From assembly GCF_035222275.1 (NCBI RefSeq), contig NW_026946359.1, positions 2,108,001 through 2,172,000 on the forward strand: DNA of 64,000 nucleotides. The letters run 5' to 3'. Below are positions 31,942-44,444 of this stretch, one piece after another (the first letter of the stretch is position 1; each line of letters opens with the position of its first letter). The stretch comes from Podospora bellae-mahoneyi (lineage: Eukaryota; Ascomycota; Sordariomycetes; Sordariales; Podosporaceae). A program made the position numbers and the translations under genes. The notes under the pieces are model-generated. The model did no database searches, was not told where the DNA came from, and saw nothing but the letters and a program-made list of their open reading frames with translations.

Positions 31942-34545
31942 GGTGAGGTGGTCGGTTTCATGAGTCCGTAGAATTAGCTGTGAGTGTTGTCGAATCCCAA
32001 GCCAACAAAGGAATGACGTTAGACCTCAGGCCCCTGTTGAAGATCTTATGTAATCAGCATGGTAAGGTAAGTGGACCAGGCACCACCACCCCACTCATCT
32101 CAAGGTCCAGGCAGCTGGTTTCAACGCCAGCTGGCAGATATTGGCCAGGACATCACACAGGTTGCTGACACCTCAGCTATGTAAATATTCCAGCTTCACA
32201 GCACGGACCACAAGCTGCCGAATAACATAAACGGCGTTTTGTTAGGGATACTCGGATTATCCTGATGCGTCGATTTGTTCGTGTTCTGATTGGCCTCATT
32301 TTCGATATATAGTGTTCCGTTCGCTTGTTCGGCGCTTCGTTGCCGCCGCCGTCTAACCACGATACGAGAAAGCAAGCTGCTCCACAACAAGAGCAGGGCG
32401 CCTTGTGCGAACAAGTCTGAGTCTCCAGCGAATCGAGCTCGAAAACAAGCCTCGAGGGCCGTGACGCCACCTCATATGCATGCAGTCTGCGAGGTGACCA
32501 TCCCGTACCAGGCAACAAGTCTGGATCGGATCAGTTTGGATGTAACTCGGATACTATAGGAGTCCATTGGGTGTTGTCAAAGATCAACTCATCGAGAAGG
32601 CAGCACTGCATCCTGGATACCCAGCTACCCAGTTTTGGGGCCCAAATTCGTGGCTCGAGCTCTTCAAACCAAAGGGCATCCATTGTAGTATATACTGGTG
32701 AAGCACTGTGAACCACTGAAGCCAGGAGTAGAAGACGCTCAGACCAACTGGCAGATGGCCCATACAAAAAGTGCCGAGTTTCAGAATTGGCTTTTTGTGT
32801 ACCTGAAGCTAACCACATCAGGTTTGGTGTTGACAGCGGGCCCCTCCTTTTCGATATGGCTTGGTTGGAGATGCGGAAGATGAGGATACAACAGATTCAC
32901 GACCAGAGGTTCATTCCAGCCTGGAGATGCGGGATTGATGAGGTCTCTATATGTCTCCTGCAAGGAATCACCTGTCTCGTGATTCACAACACAGACTAGA
33001 TAATATCAAGGCCCCCCCGAGACATGCGCATCGTGCTAATGATGGTTTCATGGATTTGGGTTCGAAGGGCAGCGACCGCTTGCGTGTGGCACCGAGACGT
33101 CGGGCATCTCGGCCTATCCCTTTCTTTCTTCTTCGAGCACGAGAGAACCATGTGTGCCCAAGGCGCCCAGTACGTGCCGGTTTTCATCAGCCGAAGAGAA
33201 CAAAGACTGGCAATGGGCTCGAGAGTCGTTTTCCAGCGGATCAAAGAGTGGGGAGATAAGTGCTCAGAGCGGCACCCAGCCAGTGGCTGATGACCCCTCA
33301 CTAGGCTGAGAGGGAGGTGCGAATGGAGCCCAGGTGCTTGGTGTGTTTAAGCACAAACGACCTTCGCCCTTGGTCCTCCTCCGCCTTGCCTTTCCCAACC
33401 AGTTCCAAATATCGCTGGCTGCTCAATAGACAACAGCAATATATTACTGACAACCTGCCGCCCTCCTAGCGACACGACACCTTTGATCATCAGTCTCCAT
33501 TCGTCTCCAAACCTAATGCTGAATACCCCGGCGTCTATTCTACGGAACTTCCCAATTCGACCCTTTGCCCTGACGGAGCTTCAGACAAAGCAGCACCCCT
33601 GACACCGCTCAGCGGCAGCGCATCGCATCATCGTGTGTCTGCAGCGCGGGCCAGCAGAGTGCTCTTGAGATAATCCCCGTTTCAGATTCCGGGCCACTTG
33701 GAACCTTGACGACACTCACCTTACTCATTTGGCCGCTTATCGACATTTTGGATACCAATACCAGAATACCTCTCCCATAATAGCTGGGCGCCAGATTTCA
33801 TTGAAGCTGTTGTAACAGTGGTTGCATCCTGGTCGGCCCTGAAATCTGCAGGAACGGGCCTCGAAACGGGTGTATCTCTTCTCCGGGTCCAGCCTCTATT
33901 ATCGTTCTTTCTCACCCATCCCATTTCCACAATATCAGTCGAAAACGGTGTTGCAGAAACACCCACAAAATTGAGTCGTCCGACAAGGCACAACCCGAGC
34001 GCTCGGTTTCGACTTGTGGGCATCCCTGGTACGAAGTTAGGGTCAACGGGGTGAGGGTTACCTATGCCGCATGCGTTTGTCTTGGAGTAGGTGCGCAGCC
34101 CTGGGAACATCGACCTGACATTTCAACTCCTGGCCTGCGGCTCTTCCCATAACCCAGGGCCCTTTCCTTTCCGGACTCCGTGCCTCCTTGGGGGAGGGTG
34201 CTCACTTGTCGCAGCCTGCAATCTGCCTATTTTCCGCCTCTTTCGAGGCCTGGTACTGTAAGTTTCGGCCCAGCACCCGCTACTGTACCGTTGGGCTGCT
34301 TGGCTGGCGCGTTGCTCGCAAGACCACGCTGCACTGCACTGCTTGTTGCTGCAACAGCTGCGACAAGTCGGGTGGTCTTCGTGTGCGGCAAAGTGCTCGA
34401 GGTGCGAATCAGGAACAACCCAGGAAAAGCAGACGCCTGTTATATCCAGGCCCATCATTATTAGCTCCATCTGAGCGGGTGGCCCGGCGTCTTGCGCAGC
34501 CTCTCTCATTTGGCGTTTGACACCTGGCAGCAGTCTGCTGGCAGC
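31942..34545. other. Divergent intergenic region
   Basis: Between BET2 (minus) and the RhoGAP gene (plus). No recognisable gene; the frames present lack motifs and overlap on both strands. The right half (33.3-34.5 kb) is typical leader or promoter sequence, CT-rich on the plus strand. Confidence 0.5.
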
Positions 34546-34797
34546 ATGGGCCGGAGCAAGCCTGTACCGCAGCCGCTTACGCTGCCGCCCAGCGACGACT
34601 CTCGTGGTGAAACTGTCCCCAATTCCGCTCGACTGACGACGGCTTCGCCCCGATCCCCGCGCTCCCCTTTCCGCTTCGGCCAAAAAAAGTCTGAGAACGC
34701 CGGAGAGCCTCTGCAGCTTGCCGACGTCTTGCACCAGCCCGAGAAGCAGAGTCCAATTCACAATCACCAACACGAACACCAGCTTCAGCAGCAACAA

Positions 34798-34844
<47 letters not shown>

Positions 34845-37017
34845 CCAGCCGCGGCCCCAATACCAGCCCTCAGTCCAAGCCCAGAGCCAACCACACGTCA
34901 ATTCACCAGGCCAAGCCCCGCTCCCTACTGAGCAACTAGCTGAGAAACGCCCCCTTGACCACACTCCCACCTCCTCGCCGCCCTTGCACTCACCAGGAGG
35001 CCGGACTGCCGACCAACAAAATCGACTGCCCAACCAGCCCCCGCCGCACCTTGGCCACAGAAACCCGCGGCACGACGACGACAAGGCTTCAAAGTCGAGT
35101 TTCTTCTTCAACTTTGGAAAGGCGGCCAGGCCGTCGGACCGTCCCTCCACACACCAACACTCAGACTCCCGCGCTGAAACTATGTCAAGAGATTCTGAAC
35201 ATTCCACGCCTTCGAATCAGAGCACTAAGCATTCGGGTATGTCGATCCAAAGTTTATCTGCTTAGCTTCCACGGCCCACCCTTTTTGACCTACGGCCTGT
35301 CCCTCGGCCTAGTGTTTTGTGCGCGCGCAGCAGCCAGCTTGACTGCCTCGCCCGGCTTTGTTTCATAGTTTGACTAACACTCTCTGGTGTCCGAAATTGC
35401 AGAACCACCCCAGCAGGATTCCTCAGCGCAAAGATCCATTCCCCAGCTGCCGTCCAGATCTCAAGTGTCACTAGCCTCGTCTGCCGATCACGATAGCCAA
35501 AACAATTCCGCCAACGCCTCCGGCTCGAAAAAGCACAAACCAAAGCCCTTCAACCTACTGAGCCGAAATAGATCGTTCAAGGACAAGGAAAACAAGGAGA
35601 CCAAGAGCAGTCCGAGCCCCAGGGAACAGACTCTGGCACCACCAAAAGCCGGTGATTCGGAGAGGCTTGCCCCTCTGAAAACTGCCCCGCTCCAGGCACA
35701 CGACCGATCGTTCCGCGACATGATGTCCTCGGCGGTCCGCAACCATTCGGCGGAAAGGCCGCAGGCGAGAGAGATTGGCGGAGGAAAGGGAAGGGACCAA
35801 GATGGGGGACATCGAGGCTTGCCTTCCTCTCTAAGAGAGGCGGGCGGATCCGCATTTTTCAGTAATCTCAAGAACAGCAAAGCTGCCGGCATTATCAGCA
35901 CCCGTTTTTTCGGCAAGGATAGCAAGAACGAGCCCCCAGTACCAAGAGAGCCATTGATAGATGACGAGAGTTATGTGCTCAAAGTCATCAACCTGCCTCT
36001 CGTGGAGCAGACACGGTTGACCAGGATATCAAAGCGGCTGGAGGATTCGCGAGACAAGACGGAGTTCTGGATGCCCGCCTTCCCATGGAGAGCGATTGAC
36101 TACCTTAACTATAAAGGAAGTGACGTAGAAGGATTGTACCGGGTACCAGGCAGTGGACCGCAAATCAAGAAGTGGCAAAGGAAGTTCGACGAAGGTATGA
36201 TGCCAAGACGCCAAGAGATATACTGGAAACCCCCTTTGTGACCACTCTTGCTGACAGTGCCTTTGTAGAACTCGATGTTGATCTGTTTGAGCAGCCAGAT
36301 CTTTACGACATCAATATTATTGGGTCGATGCTGAAGGCTTGGTTACGAGAGTTACCTGACGAGCTGTTTCCCAAATCAGCCCAAGACAGGATCGCCAGAG
36401 AATGCGCAGGCGCAGAGACGGTCCCTCAGCTGCTCATCGACGAACTCTCGAACCTTTCGCCTTTCAACTACTACCTCTTGTTTGCCATCACGTGCCATCT
36501 CAGTCTGTTGCTTGCCCACTCCGACAAGAACAAGATGGATTTCCGCAATCTCTGCATTTGCTTCCAGCCCTGCATGAAGATTGATGCCTTTTGCTTCAAG
36601 TTCTTGGTGTGCGACTGGCGCGAGTGCTGGAAGGGCTGCAAGAACGAGGCCAAGTACATCGAGGAGGAGTATGCGCTCTTTGATCAGCCACCACCTATGC
36701 GGGCTATCGGCGAGGCGAGGAGGAACGGAGCTCCCCTGAATGAGGAACACAAGCCAGAACCCCACAGGCCAGAGCCCCGGAATATTTCGTCATCGAACAG
36801 CAGCAAGAGCTCCATCAGAGGCGCGGCCGACAACCAACAGCCGCAGCAAAAGCAATCACGACCAAAGAAGAAGGCGCTACCGGAGAGTGAGAGCATTGAT
36901 ACAGGCTCCACAATCTCGACAACACTTACCATCAACAGTGACGTAGAGACACCAAGGCGATCAGGAGATTTGCGTCCTCTCTCGCCTATCAAGCCGCTCT
37001 CTCCTCTGAACTTTTAG
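34546..37017 (+). CDS. RhoGAP domain protein with polyglutamine tract
   Basis: Rho-family GTPase-activating protein, 743 aa, likely acting in cell polarity or wall-integrity signalling. Exons are 34546-35236, 35403-36194 and 36269-37017; the introns are 166 and 74 nt. The start is MGRSKPVPQP. Residues 1-440 are low complexity with a run of 19 Gln, FRFGQKKSE, FFFNFGKAARP and KPFNLLSRNRSFKDKENK. The RhoGAP domain covers about 455-630: a segment ending PAFPWRAIDYLNYKG, then GLYRVPGSGPQIKKWQ containing the catalytic arginine finger, GSMLKAWLRELPDELFP, and NLCICFQPCMKID in the last helix. The C-terminal tail is basic and Ser/Pro-rich. Organisation resembles the fungal BAG7/SAC7-type group, but the target GTPase cannot be read from sequence. 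Confidence 0.9.
34786..34842 (+). repeat. CAG/CAA repeat encoding 19 glutamines in RhoGAP
   Basis: CAG CAG CAA CAA CAA followed by 14 consecutive CAG codons, in the RhoGAP reading frame. It is flanked by QLQ and HQPRPQYQP, extending the Gln-rich segment. Likely polymorphic in length. Confidence 0.95.
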
Positions 37018-38125
37018 GTGGACGCTGTACAAAAGCCGCAAACTGGATCCTCATGTCGATAGGATTCGGTATTCCTATTCTCATCGTCGAACGATCGTCA
37101 CGCCCGTCCACGACTCTTTTCTTTACCCGTACCGCAGTGCGTATTTACCGGAACCACATCGTACCTACCTATTTCATTATCAACCCATCTAGCTGTTGGC
37201 AACCATGAGAGAGGTTGCCAATCTTGCTTCGTTCGACCTTGATCAAATGGTCGATATCAAACCGTTGTCCACTACATGAAGAGGACAATTTCACACACAC
37301 GGGGATACTGGAGATCACAACACCTGAATTTTGCTTTGTCGTTTTTTTTCAAGTCAGAGGGGGTTTTAGCATGCGGACCGTTCTTGTTTTGTTGCTTTGC
37401 GTTGATTTATCTGCCTCTGCTTTTCGTTTCAGTTTGGAATACCCCGTCCGGCCTCGTTTTATTTTATTTTTGTGTTGAAATACCACCACGCGCAAGGCAT
37501 GGGAAAGGGTATTGAAGTTTTCTTTTAATCACGAAATTGATTCACTTCTCGCTAGTTGTGGTGTAGTAGTGGCTGGGATGGGGGCTGTTGTTTATAAGTG
37601 CTGAAGAGAAAAGTGTTTCCGGTCAGGCTACTCCGGGTGGGAGGTGGATAAAAAAGATGACAAGCATCTTTTGTTCATGAGGGGCCTTGGTCTAAAACAC
37701 TTTGTGTATGTGGGGGATGGGAAAGGGGAAGGGGGCATTCAAAAGCAGCAGCGGCAAGTGTACGATATTGACTTTTTTTTGGTTTCTGGAAGGCTGGTGC
37801 TTGTTTGGCTGGAGATGGGGTGGTCAAGAAAAGAGGGAGGGATTGTGGTTGGAGTTGTGTGTGTGTGAATAATGAAAAATACAGGATTGGATTGTCCAGG
37901 GACAGATCACGCTATTCTGTTTGCTTTGAAGAGGCGTGAACAACCATTGCATATTGCATGACAAGAATCGTTTTATTTCCCCTTGTCCTCCACCAGAGAG
38001 TGGTGTCAAGTCCACCCCAAACCCATCAACGCCAAAGAAGCAAAGAAGATAACAACTGAATCCCAGGAAATCTGATTTCTCCCAAACGCCCATTGATACC
38101 ATGTGCCAACACCATTAACAGTTTT
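37018..38125. other. Convergent intergenic region
   Basis: 3' ends of the RhoGAP gene (plus) and RRS1 (minus). T-rich runs around 37340 and 37770 suit 3' untranslated sequence. No gene recognised. Confidence 0.55.
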
Positions 38126-38725
38126 TTACTTCCTCTGCCCAGCGTGCCTCTCATTCCTCCTCATCCTCCTCTCATTCCTCTTGATATTCTCCCTAATCTC
38201 CCTCCTCTTGTCACCCCTGATACTCGTCCCCTCCTTCCTCTCCAGCTCCTTCTTGGAGTTGTGCTTAATCTCGATGATCGCCTCGTCCTGACCGGCCTTA
38301 TTGGCGCCCTTGTAACCCCACTTGCGCTCGTGCTCGCCAGTCTCGGGGTTGAGCTGCAGGTTGCGGCGCTGCTCGCGAGTCTTGGGCTTGATGCCGCGGC
38401 GTTTGGCAAAGGCGGCCCATTTAGTCTCTGGCTTGGGGGTGGGGACGGGCTTCTCGCGGGGGAGGGGGGTGACGGGGCCGGGGAGGGAGAGGAGGACGCC
38501 GGCGGGGGTGGAGGATATGGGGAGGGTGGTGAGGAGTTGGTTGATTAGGGATTGGGTGCCGTCTCTGGCGATGTCGTAGAGGGAGGACTCGAGGGAGGGG
38601 CCGGTGCTGGCGGGGAGGGAGAGGGGGTTGGGGTCGTTGGCTAGGAGGAGGCCGAGGTCGAAGGTGTAAGGGGTGGGCTTGGAGACTGTGACGGGGAGTT
38701 TGGGGGGTTTGGTATCGGAGGACAT
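38126..38725 (-). CDS. RRS1: Ribosome biogenesis regulator RRS1
   Basis: Nucleolar assembly factor that, with Rpf2, brings the 5S RNP (5S rRNA, uL18, uL5) into pre-60S particles. Single exon, 199 aa, the usual length of the family. The N-terminal conserved segment YTFDLGLLLANDPNPL is followed by LYDIARDGTQSLINQLLTTLP. The central motif KPETKWAAFAKRRGIKPK and the following KWGYKGANKAGQDEAIIEI are diagnostic of RRS1. The C-terminus is a very basic Arg/Lys/Asn tail ending RNERHAGQRK. It is transcribed away from the mitochondrial ribosomal protein gene 524 bp upstream. Confidence 0.96.
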   Translation of the reverse strand: MSSDTKPPKLPVTVSKPTPYTFDLGLLLANDPNPLSLPASTGPSLESSLYDIARDGTQSLINQLLTTLPISSTPAGVLLSLPGPVTPLPREKPVPTPKPETKWAAFAKRRGIKPKTREQRRNLQLNPETGEHERKWGYKGANKAGQDEAIIEIKHNSKKELERKEGTSIRGDKRREIRENIKRNERRMRRNERHAGQRK

Positions 38726-39249
38726 GGTGATGGTCTTGTGAGATTAAGCCAGGAAAGTCGTGGTTTTGGTTTGGTTGAGAAGGAGGTTAGAGGTCGAATT
38801 GATGGTGTTAGCGGACAGAGATTGGTGTTGCGATGTCCGGCGCAAAAGTGAAGCTTGACTTTGTTGCGATGCGATTAGAGTTGAATGGCAAGCAAAGAAA
38901 CTGGAGGCGCTTCTGAAAATTTGGGCGGTCAAAAGCTGCAGAAACCCAACAGCTTGGAGATTGCGGGGCAGAAATGTGGAAGAACCCCGGCTTGATTGGC
39001 GTCGCTTTCCAAGCTTCGACCGAACGGCTGCTTGGCTTTGAACTGCCAATAAGTGGTCTGTGCTTCAAGAACCTCACAGCCGTCTGATTTTGAGTTCAGA
39101 GATTTTGGAGGCTGCTCGACAAGCGGGACCAGCTTCCGGGCCGTAAAGTGCAATTGGCGACGCCGACGACCCCTGACACCGGCCCCCTACGATGCGATAG
39201 AGCGCCCTGCTACCGATAGACAGAAATTCACAAAATAAACCCCGCAAAA
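38726..39249. promoter_or_regulatory. Shared divergent promoter, RRS1 / Rsm23
   Basis: A 524-bp interval separates the two start codons, so both promoters and both leaders must lie here. One gene makes cytosolic ribosomes and the other mitochondrial ribosomes, so joint control is plausible. I see no obvious shared palindrome or TATA box. Confidence 0.6.
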
Positions 39250-40757
39250 ATGTCGGCAAGCAACTGCCTGAGATGCCTTGGCCGGCCATCAGTGGCAGGA
39301 GCTTCGAGAGGTGTTGTTGTGCCCGTCTTTGCGCCCAGAACGGCGGCTCCCTTCTCGACGACTGCTGTCCAGAATGCTCTGCCGGCGAAGCCAAAGAGCG
39401 CCGAGCACCAGGACCGGTCGGTGAGGGTGTACCGTGCGGGCAGGAAGATGACGATCAAGAAGAAGAACACCCAGGACAGGGGCAAGCCCCCTCTCCCAGG
39501 CGAGCGCAAGGCCTTCCGCAAGAAGATTGTCCTCAGCAACGACAACGCCTTTCCCGTACCGTGGGTGACAGAGATGGAGGCAAGCAGCTTGTCGAACGAG
39601 AACAAGGTCGGCAGCATTGTGTCACTTCCCCCTGCGCTGCAGGATCAACTGCGCGCCACTGAGGCTTTCCAGCCTACACAGACTTGGGGCTTGTTCAGAA
39701 AGCCCTCGACATTAATCCGGAAGGAGACGGTCGAGTTGACGGGCAAGATGGAGAAGGCGGTTGAGAACAAGCAGACGGCTCGTATTGTCCTCACCGGTGA
39801 GAAGATCTCGGGCAAGAGCACCATGCTCCTCCAGGCTCAGTCACACGCCTACCTCAACAACTGGATTGTGATTCACTTCCCAGATGGTATTTCCCCCTTT
39901 TTCACTCCCCCTTTTTGTAACCCCCCAACTAACACGCTTCCCCAGCCCAAGAACTCACCAACGGCTCAACCGAATACGCCCCCATCCCCAACACCGAAAA
40001 CCCAACCCTCTACATGCAGCAAAACTACTGCCTCAAGCTCCTCCAATCCATCAAAAAGGCCAACGAGAAGATCCTCGCCAAGCTGCTCTCCGTCTCCAAC
40101 CACAACGAGCTCCCCCAAAACATCACCGTCAACCAGCCCCTCCTGTCCCTGATCAACGCCGCCAAAGAAGCCGAGGGCGCCTGGTCCGTCTTCCAGGCCC
40201 TCTGGTCCGAACTCAACGCCCAGGGCGTCAACCGGCCCCCCATCCTCCTCAGCATGGACAACCTCCCCCACATCATGAAGATGTCCGAGTACCGCTCTGC
40301 CTCGTTTGACCAGATTCACTCTCACGACTTGTCTCTGGTCAGGCTCTTCACCGAGGCCCTGGCGGGCAACACCCGCTTCCCGTCCGGTGGTGCCGTCATC
40401 GCCGCGACAAACAGAAACAACGGACCGCGGATTCCGAGCATGGAGTTGGCGCTGAAGCAGAGGTTGGCGGAGCAGATCAAGGTTGTTGAGGGTGAGGAGG
40501 CGCCCGAGCCGCCAGTGAGGGATCCTTATTTTAAGGGGTATGATGATAGAGTGGAGAAGGTGCTCAAGACGGTGGAGGTGATGGAGGTGAACAAGATTGG
40601 GAAGAGGGAGGCGAGGAGTTTGATGGAGTATTGGGCTGCTAGTGGGTTGTTGAGGACGACAGTGGATGAGCAGGTTGTGAGTGAGAAGTGGACGTTGGGT
40701 GGGTGCGGTGTTTTGGGCGAGATGGAGAGGGCGGCGTTGTTGACGATGAAGATTTAG
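39250..40757 (+). CDS. RSM23: Mitochondrial small-subunit ribosomal protein Rsm23 / mS29 (DAP3 family)
   Basis: Mitochondrial ribosomal protein mS29, a P-loop GTP-binding protein at the head of the small subunit. Two exons, 39250-39886 and 39946-40757, joined by a 59-nt intron (GTATTT donor, CTAAC branch), giving 482 aa. The N-terminus is a mitochondrial presequence rich in Arg, Ser and Ala (residues 1-45). The P-loop is GEKISGKSTML near residue 185. DAP3-family features include WGLFRKPSTLIRKETVEL before the P-loop, WIVIHFPDAQELTNG after it, the PPILLSMDNLPHIM Walker B-like segment and AVIAATNRNNGPR. The 3' end is convergent with MCM7, 387 bp away. Confidence 0.95.
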
Positions 40758-41144
40758 GGATGATTGGGGGTTCGAAAAATCAGGGGGGTGGGGAATAAAA
40801 TGTATATTTGTGTATCATCAGGGATAGATAGTATGGGCTTCATGATGAAAAATTGTATTGTAGAGTTTTTGAATGCTGTTTACGTTGGAAATGATTTCTA
40901 TTCCCAAAGAATTGTCGGCTTTTGATGCTGGATAAGTTGGCATGGCTTATTTGAGGGGCGTCAGAAGGGCACAGGTAGAATATTTTCCGATGTTTTTTGT
41001 TTTAGCTCACCCTACAAACACTATACGGACAAAGCCAATGGTAAAACCTCTGGTATCCGTTTCCCAAACCCATCAAACCCAAACTAGTAGACAAGACATA
41101 AAACGCCACAAACGCAGTCAAAATCTCACCGCTTCGAAAGACTC
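40758..41144. other. Convergent 3' flanks of RSM23 and MCM7
   Basis: AT-rich spacer with several TGTAT/TTGTA strings. It contains both 3' ends and no gene. Confidence 0.6.
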
Positions 41145-43831
41145 TCACAGCTCCTGGCTACCTTCCCTATCATCCGCCACAATAAACACCAACCTCGACC
41201 CATTGCCAGTTGTTTGCCAAATCTATTCATTCTCTTGTTAGCATAGTGTCTCAAATCAAGGTTAGTCGGGGTATCAAAACTCACGTTCAAATCTGTGTAC
41301 TCCTCCAAAGCAGTCATCCACTGGTTCTCCGTGAAACCCTTCGCAATCACTCTCTCCTTCACCTTCCTCAAGTTCAGCTCCACACCAAACTCGTTCTCAT
41401 TATCCTCATCATCCTCCATCTCATCCGCCCGGCAAGCGCCACTGTCCGCAAGACCCTTGACAAGATTGAAGATCTTGCTGCTGGCGTTGAGGCCCCTTCT
41501 GCCGGTCCGGTTCCCATCGTCCATAGCGAGGGACTCCTTCGAGGCTTCGATCAAACGCAGCGCTTCATCTACATCTTCTTGCTTAACCGTGTTGCTGAAC
41601 TGGAGACGGGCGAGAGCCTGCGCAAGACGGACGATGCCGAGAAGAGTACGGGGGGTGGTATGCCCAAAATTTTGAGACTTCTTCTCGTTGCGCTTGTGCT
41701 GGTTGCGGAGGCGGACGTAGGTCTTGACCATGTAGTCGGCGACGTTCGGAGGAAGGACAGGGCGGTAGGTGCGGGCCTTGGCAACATAGGCACGGACTTC
41801 GGCTGGGCTGAAGACGAAGCCGTCCGAGGTGTCGATGTCGGGGTGTTTGTTGTGCATGTGGACGTAGGCGACATGCTTGGCGAGTTGGGCGTCAGTTTCT
41901 CTTGTTGGGGTGTCGAGCAACAGGAACATGACGTCGAAACGGGAGAGGAGGGCGGCGGGGAGGTTAATGTTTTCAACGGCGGTGAGACGGGTGTTGTAAC
42001 GGCCATAGAGAGGGTTGGCGGCGGCCAGAATTGACGTGCGGGCATTGAGAGAGGTGGAAATACCGGCCTTGGAGATGGAAATCGTCTGCTGCTCCATGAC
42101 TTCGTGGATGGCAGTACGGTCGTTGTCGTCCATTTTGTCGAACTCATCGATACAGCAGATACCATTATCAGCAAGGACAAGGGCACCACCTTCGAGGACC
42201 ATCTCATCTGTTACAGGATCGCGCATGACGGCAGCAGTGAGACCGACACCGGATGAACCACGACCAGAGGTGTAAACACCGCGAGGAGCCACCTTCGAAA
42301 TGTACTTCAACAATTGAGATTTGGCCACACCTGGGTCACCCATGAGGCAGATATTGATATCACCACGGATACGCATACCGTCACCAACCTCCTTGGTAAC
42401 GCCACCCACAAGCAGCAACAGGAGTGCCTTCTTGACGTCGAGGTGACCGAAGATTTCAGGGGCGATGGACTTGGCAAGGTACTCATACTGGTTGCCGGAC
42501 TGAAAGGACTTGGCGATTCTCCTTTCCATCAAGGGATCGATCTGCATATCCTCGTAGGCCTTCTTGTGCTGAATGACATCGTGTGCCTCGAGGTAAGTGT
42601 CGGTCAGGAGACCAGCGCGCATGGCCTGGAAACCGGTGTAAGGTGTTGGGAGGAAAATGCCGGAAATATCAACAGTATCACCAGGGTGCACCTTCCGCAC
42701 AAGAGTGCCATAGCAAAGTACGGTAAGTGTCCTGGGAATCTGACCAATGGGCACCTGCTCGGCAAGTTCCTGAATCTTAACCTCCTGGAAGGGCAGGAAC
42801 TTGGAAGCTCTTGATGATGGGTACAGCTGACCCTTGGCCTGATTTTCCTTACAATCCTTCGACGGGCACAGTGTGAGGGGACCGTACTGCTTATCGGACA
42901 CGGGCTGGAAAATTTCGCAACCGCAGCGATCGCAAGTATAGGCGCTGACCTGCACAATAGGCTTGACGTCTGATACTCTGGTGGCGATGCCGCGGATGGT
43001 GATGAGGTGTCCGAGGTGGTCGCCACGGACTTGTCTGACAGAGAGTGCCTTCAGGGGCTCGCCCGACATGGCGGTTCTGGGCTTGAAGACAAGGGTGTAT
43101 CGGCGGGTGAGTTGCGCAGGGTATTGCTCGTTCAGCATAGCTGGGTCCGCAGTTCTCTCAGCGGCCTCAACCAGATCCGCGTTGCGCTGGGCCCGGTTGG
43201 CCATTAATACGTCGAGCACATCGTCCTTGAAAGTAAGGCCCTGAGTTGGTTGTGGCATCAACTTGTCGATGGCCCTCGAAAGAATCTCGACATAGTGCTT
43301 TGTGTTCTTCTCGATCGACTCAACGAGCTTGAGCTCCAGGCCCAAGTCCTCTTCAAACTGCATCATGGGTCATTAGAAAATGTTCATGTCGAAAAGGGGC
43401 CGTAATAGGAGCAGAACACACTGTATGGATGTCATCCAGCTCGATTACCACCTCGTTTGTCTTTCTGTCGGCCAGTTCTTGGAGCATCAGCTTGTATTTG
43501 TGTACAGGCTCCTTGGCTCCTCTCCTTTGCTGGCGGCGCCGTTGCTGTCCCGCCTCGTCATCCTCATCCATAAAATCATAATCATCGCTCAGGTCGTCCT
43601 CATTAATTGTGATGTTTCCCAGCGCAGTGGTGATGGTCTCCTGCGGCGACGTCTTGAAATCGGTAAGGAAATGCTCAAAGGCCTCTGCTCCACCGTTAGC
43701 GCACTGTTGATATTTTACCGCCTTCGTTTTTGTTTTGATTTGTTTTCCAAATTTTCTTCAGGGATGGTTGGGCCGCGCTCACCTTGCTGTTCACCGTACT
43801 CGACGGGCGCTTTCATGTTAAAGAGAGCCAT
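41145..43831 (-). CDS. MCM7: DNA replication licensing helicase subunit MCM7
   Basis: Subunit of the MCM2-7 replicative helicase, loaded at origins in G1 and part of CMG in S phase. Four exons: 43831-43783, about 43684-43422, 43357-41285 and 41222-41145, giving about 820 aa. The N-terminus reads MALFNMKAPVEYGEQQ before the first intron. The last small exon gives IWQTTGNGSRLVFIVADDRE and the stop; reading through the intron instead yields an unrelated tail. Key motifs: zinc ribbon CDRCGC...LCPSKDC, Walker A GDPGVAKSQLLKYI, Walker B CCIDEFDKM, and arginine finger SRFDVMFLL. The acceptor of intron 1 is a GAGCAG tandem at 43690-43685; both choices keep the frame and differ by one Ala. The gene is divergent from PEX1. 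Confidence 0.96.
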
Positions 43832-44444
43832 GGTTGCGACGTTTGTTTACTTGCGCCCGGGATGCGCTGGGTCGCAGTGTTGATATGGTTGTTGGGACGG
43901 GGATGGGAGTCGGGCTTTCAGTTGAAGATGATCAAGAAAACACCTGCTGCTGGCGCTAGGATGATGCGGGATGGAGGCCGGGCACTGCCAATCCAATGCC
44001 CCTGTCAATGTTCCTGACAGGGGGCACGCGCTGGAACGCGGTCAGGCACGGAGCGAGACGTGTCGTGGGCCAAGAGGCAATTAAAAGTGTTCCATGTTCA
44101 GGCTATCAGCTGTGGAGGGGCACTGTCGGACGGGTGCCAGCTGGGAGAGCCCAAGAAGGACCGGTGACCTTGATGGTCGGAGCTTGCCTCGGCACATGCC
44201 ACCCGCTGATTGCCGGGAAACCTTCCCCGTCCGAGAGCTGCCCCGAGGTGAGCTGCATCCATCCGATGCGCTATCCCATGCGCTACGAAAGCGGACCCGA
44301 TCAGCTGCATCTTCTTCAACGCCGGAGAGAACGGCGTCCCCTCCGTGTGCAACACCATCTGTACATACTACAATTGTTTTTTCTGTTCTTGTTCCTCTCT
44401 TCGCGGTACCCCAGAAGCCCAGACCGAATTCAATAACAGATACA
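43832..44444. promoter_or_regulatory. Shared divergent promoter, MCM7 / PEX1
   Basis: 613 bp between the two start codons. Short inverted GC-rich stretches occur (around 43990-44050 and 44265-44290), but I recognise no MluI-type cell-cycle box (ACGCGT) next to MCM7. Confidence 0.5.

Noticed and set aside
33721-34110. 129-codon minus-strand frame upstream of the RhoGAP gene
   Set aside because: No motif, no plausible promoter, and it lies in the probable RhoGAP leader.
34577-35207. Antisense frames with poly-Ala, poly-Leu or poly-Cys opposite the RhoGAP gene
   Set aside because: They are complements of the CAG repeat in other frames.
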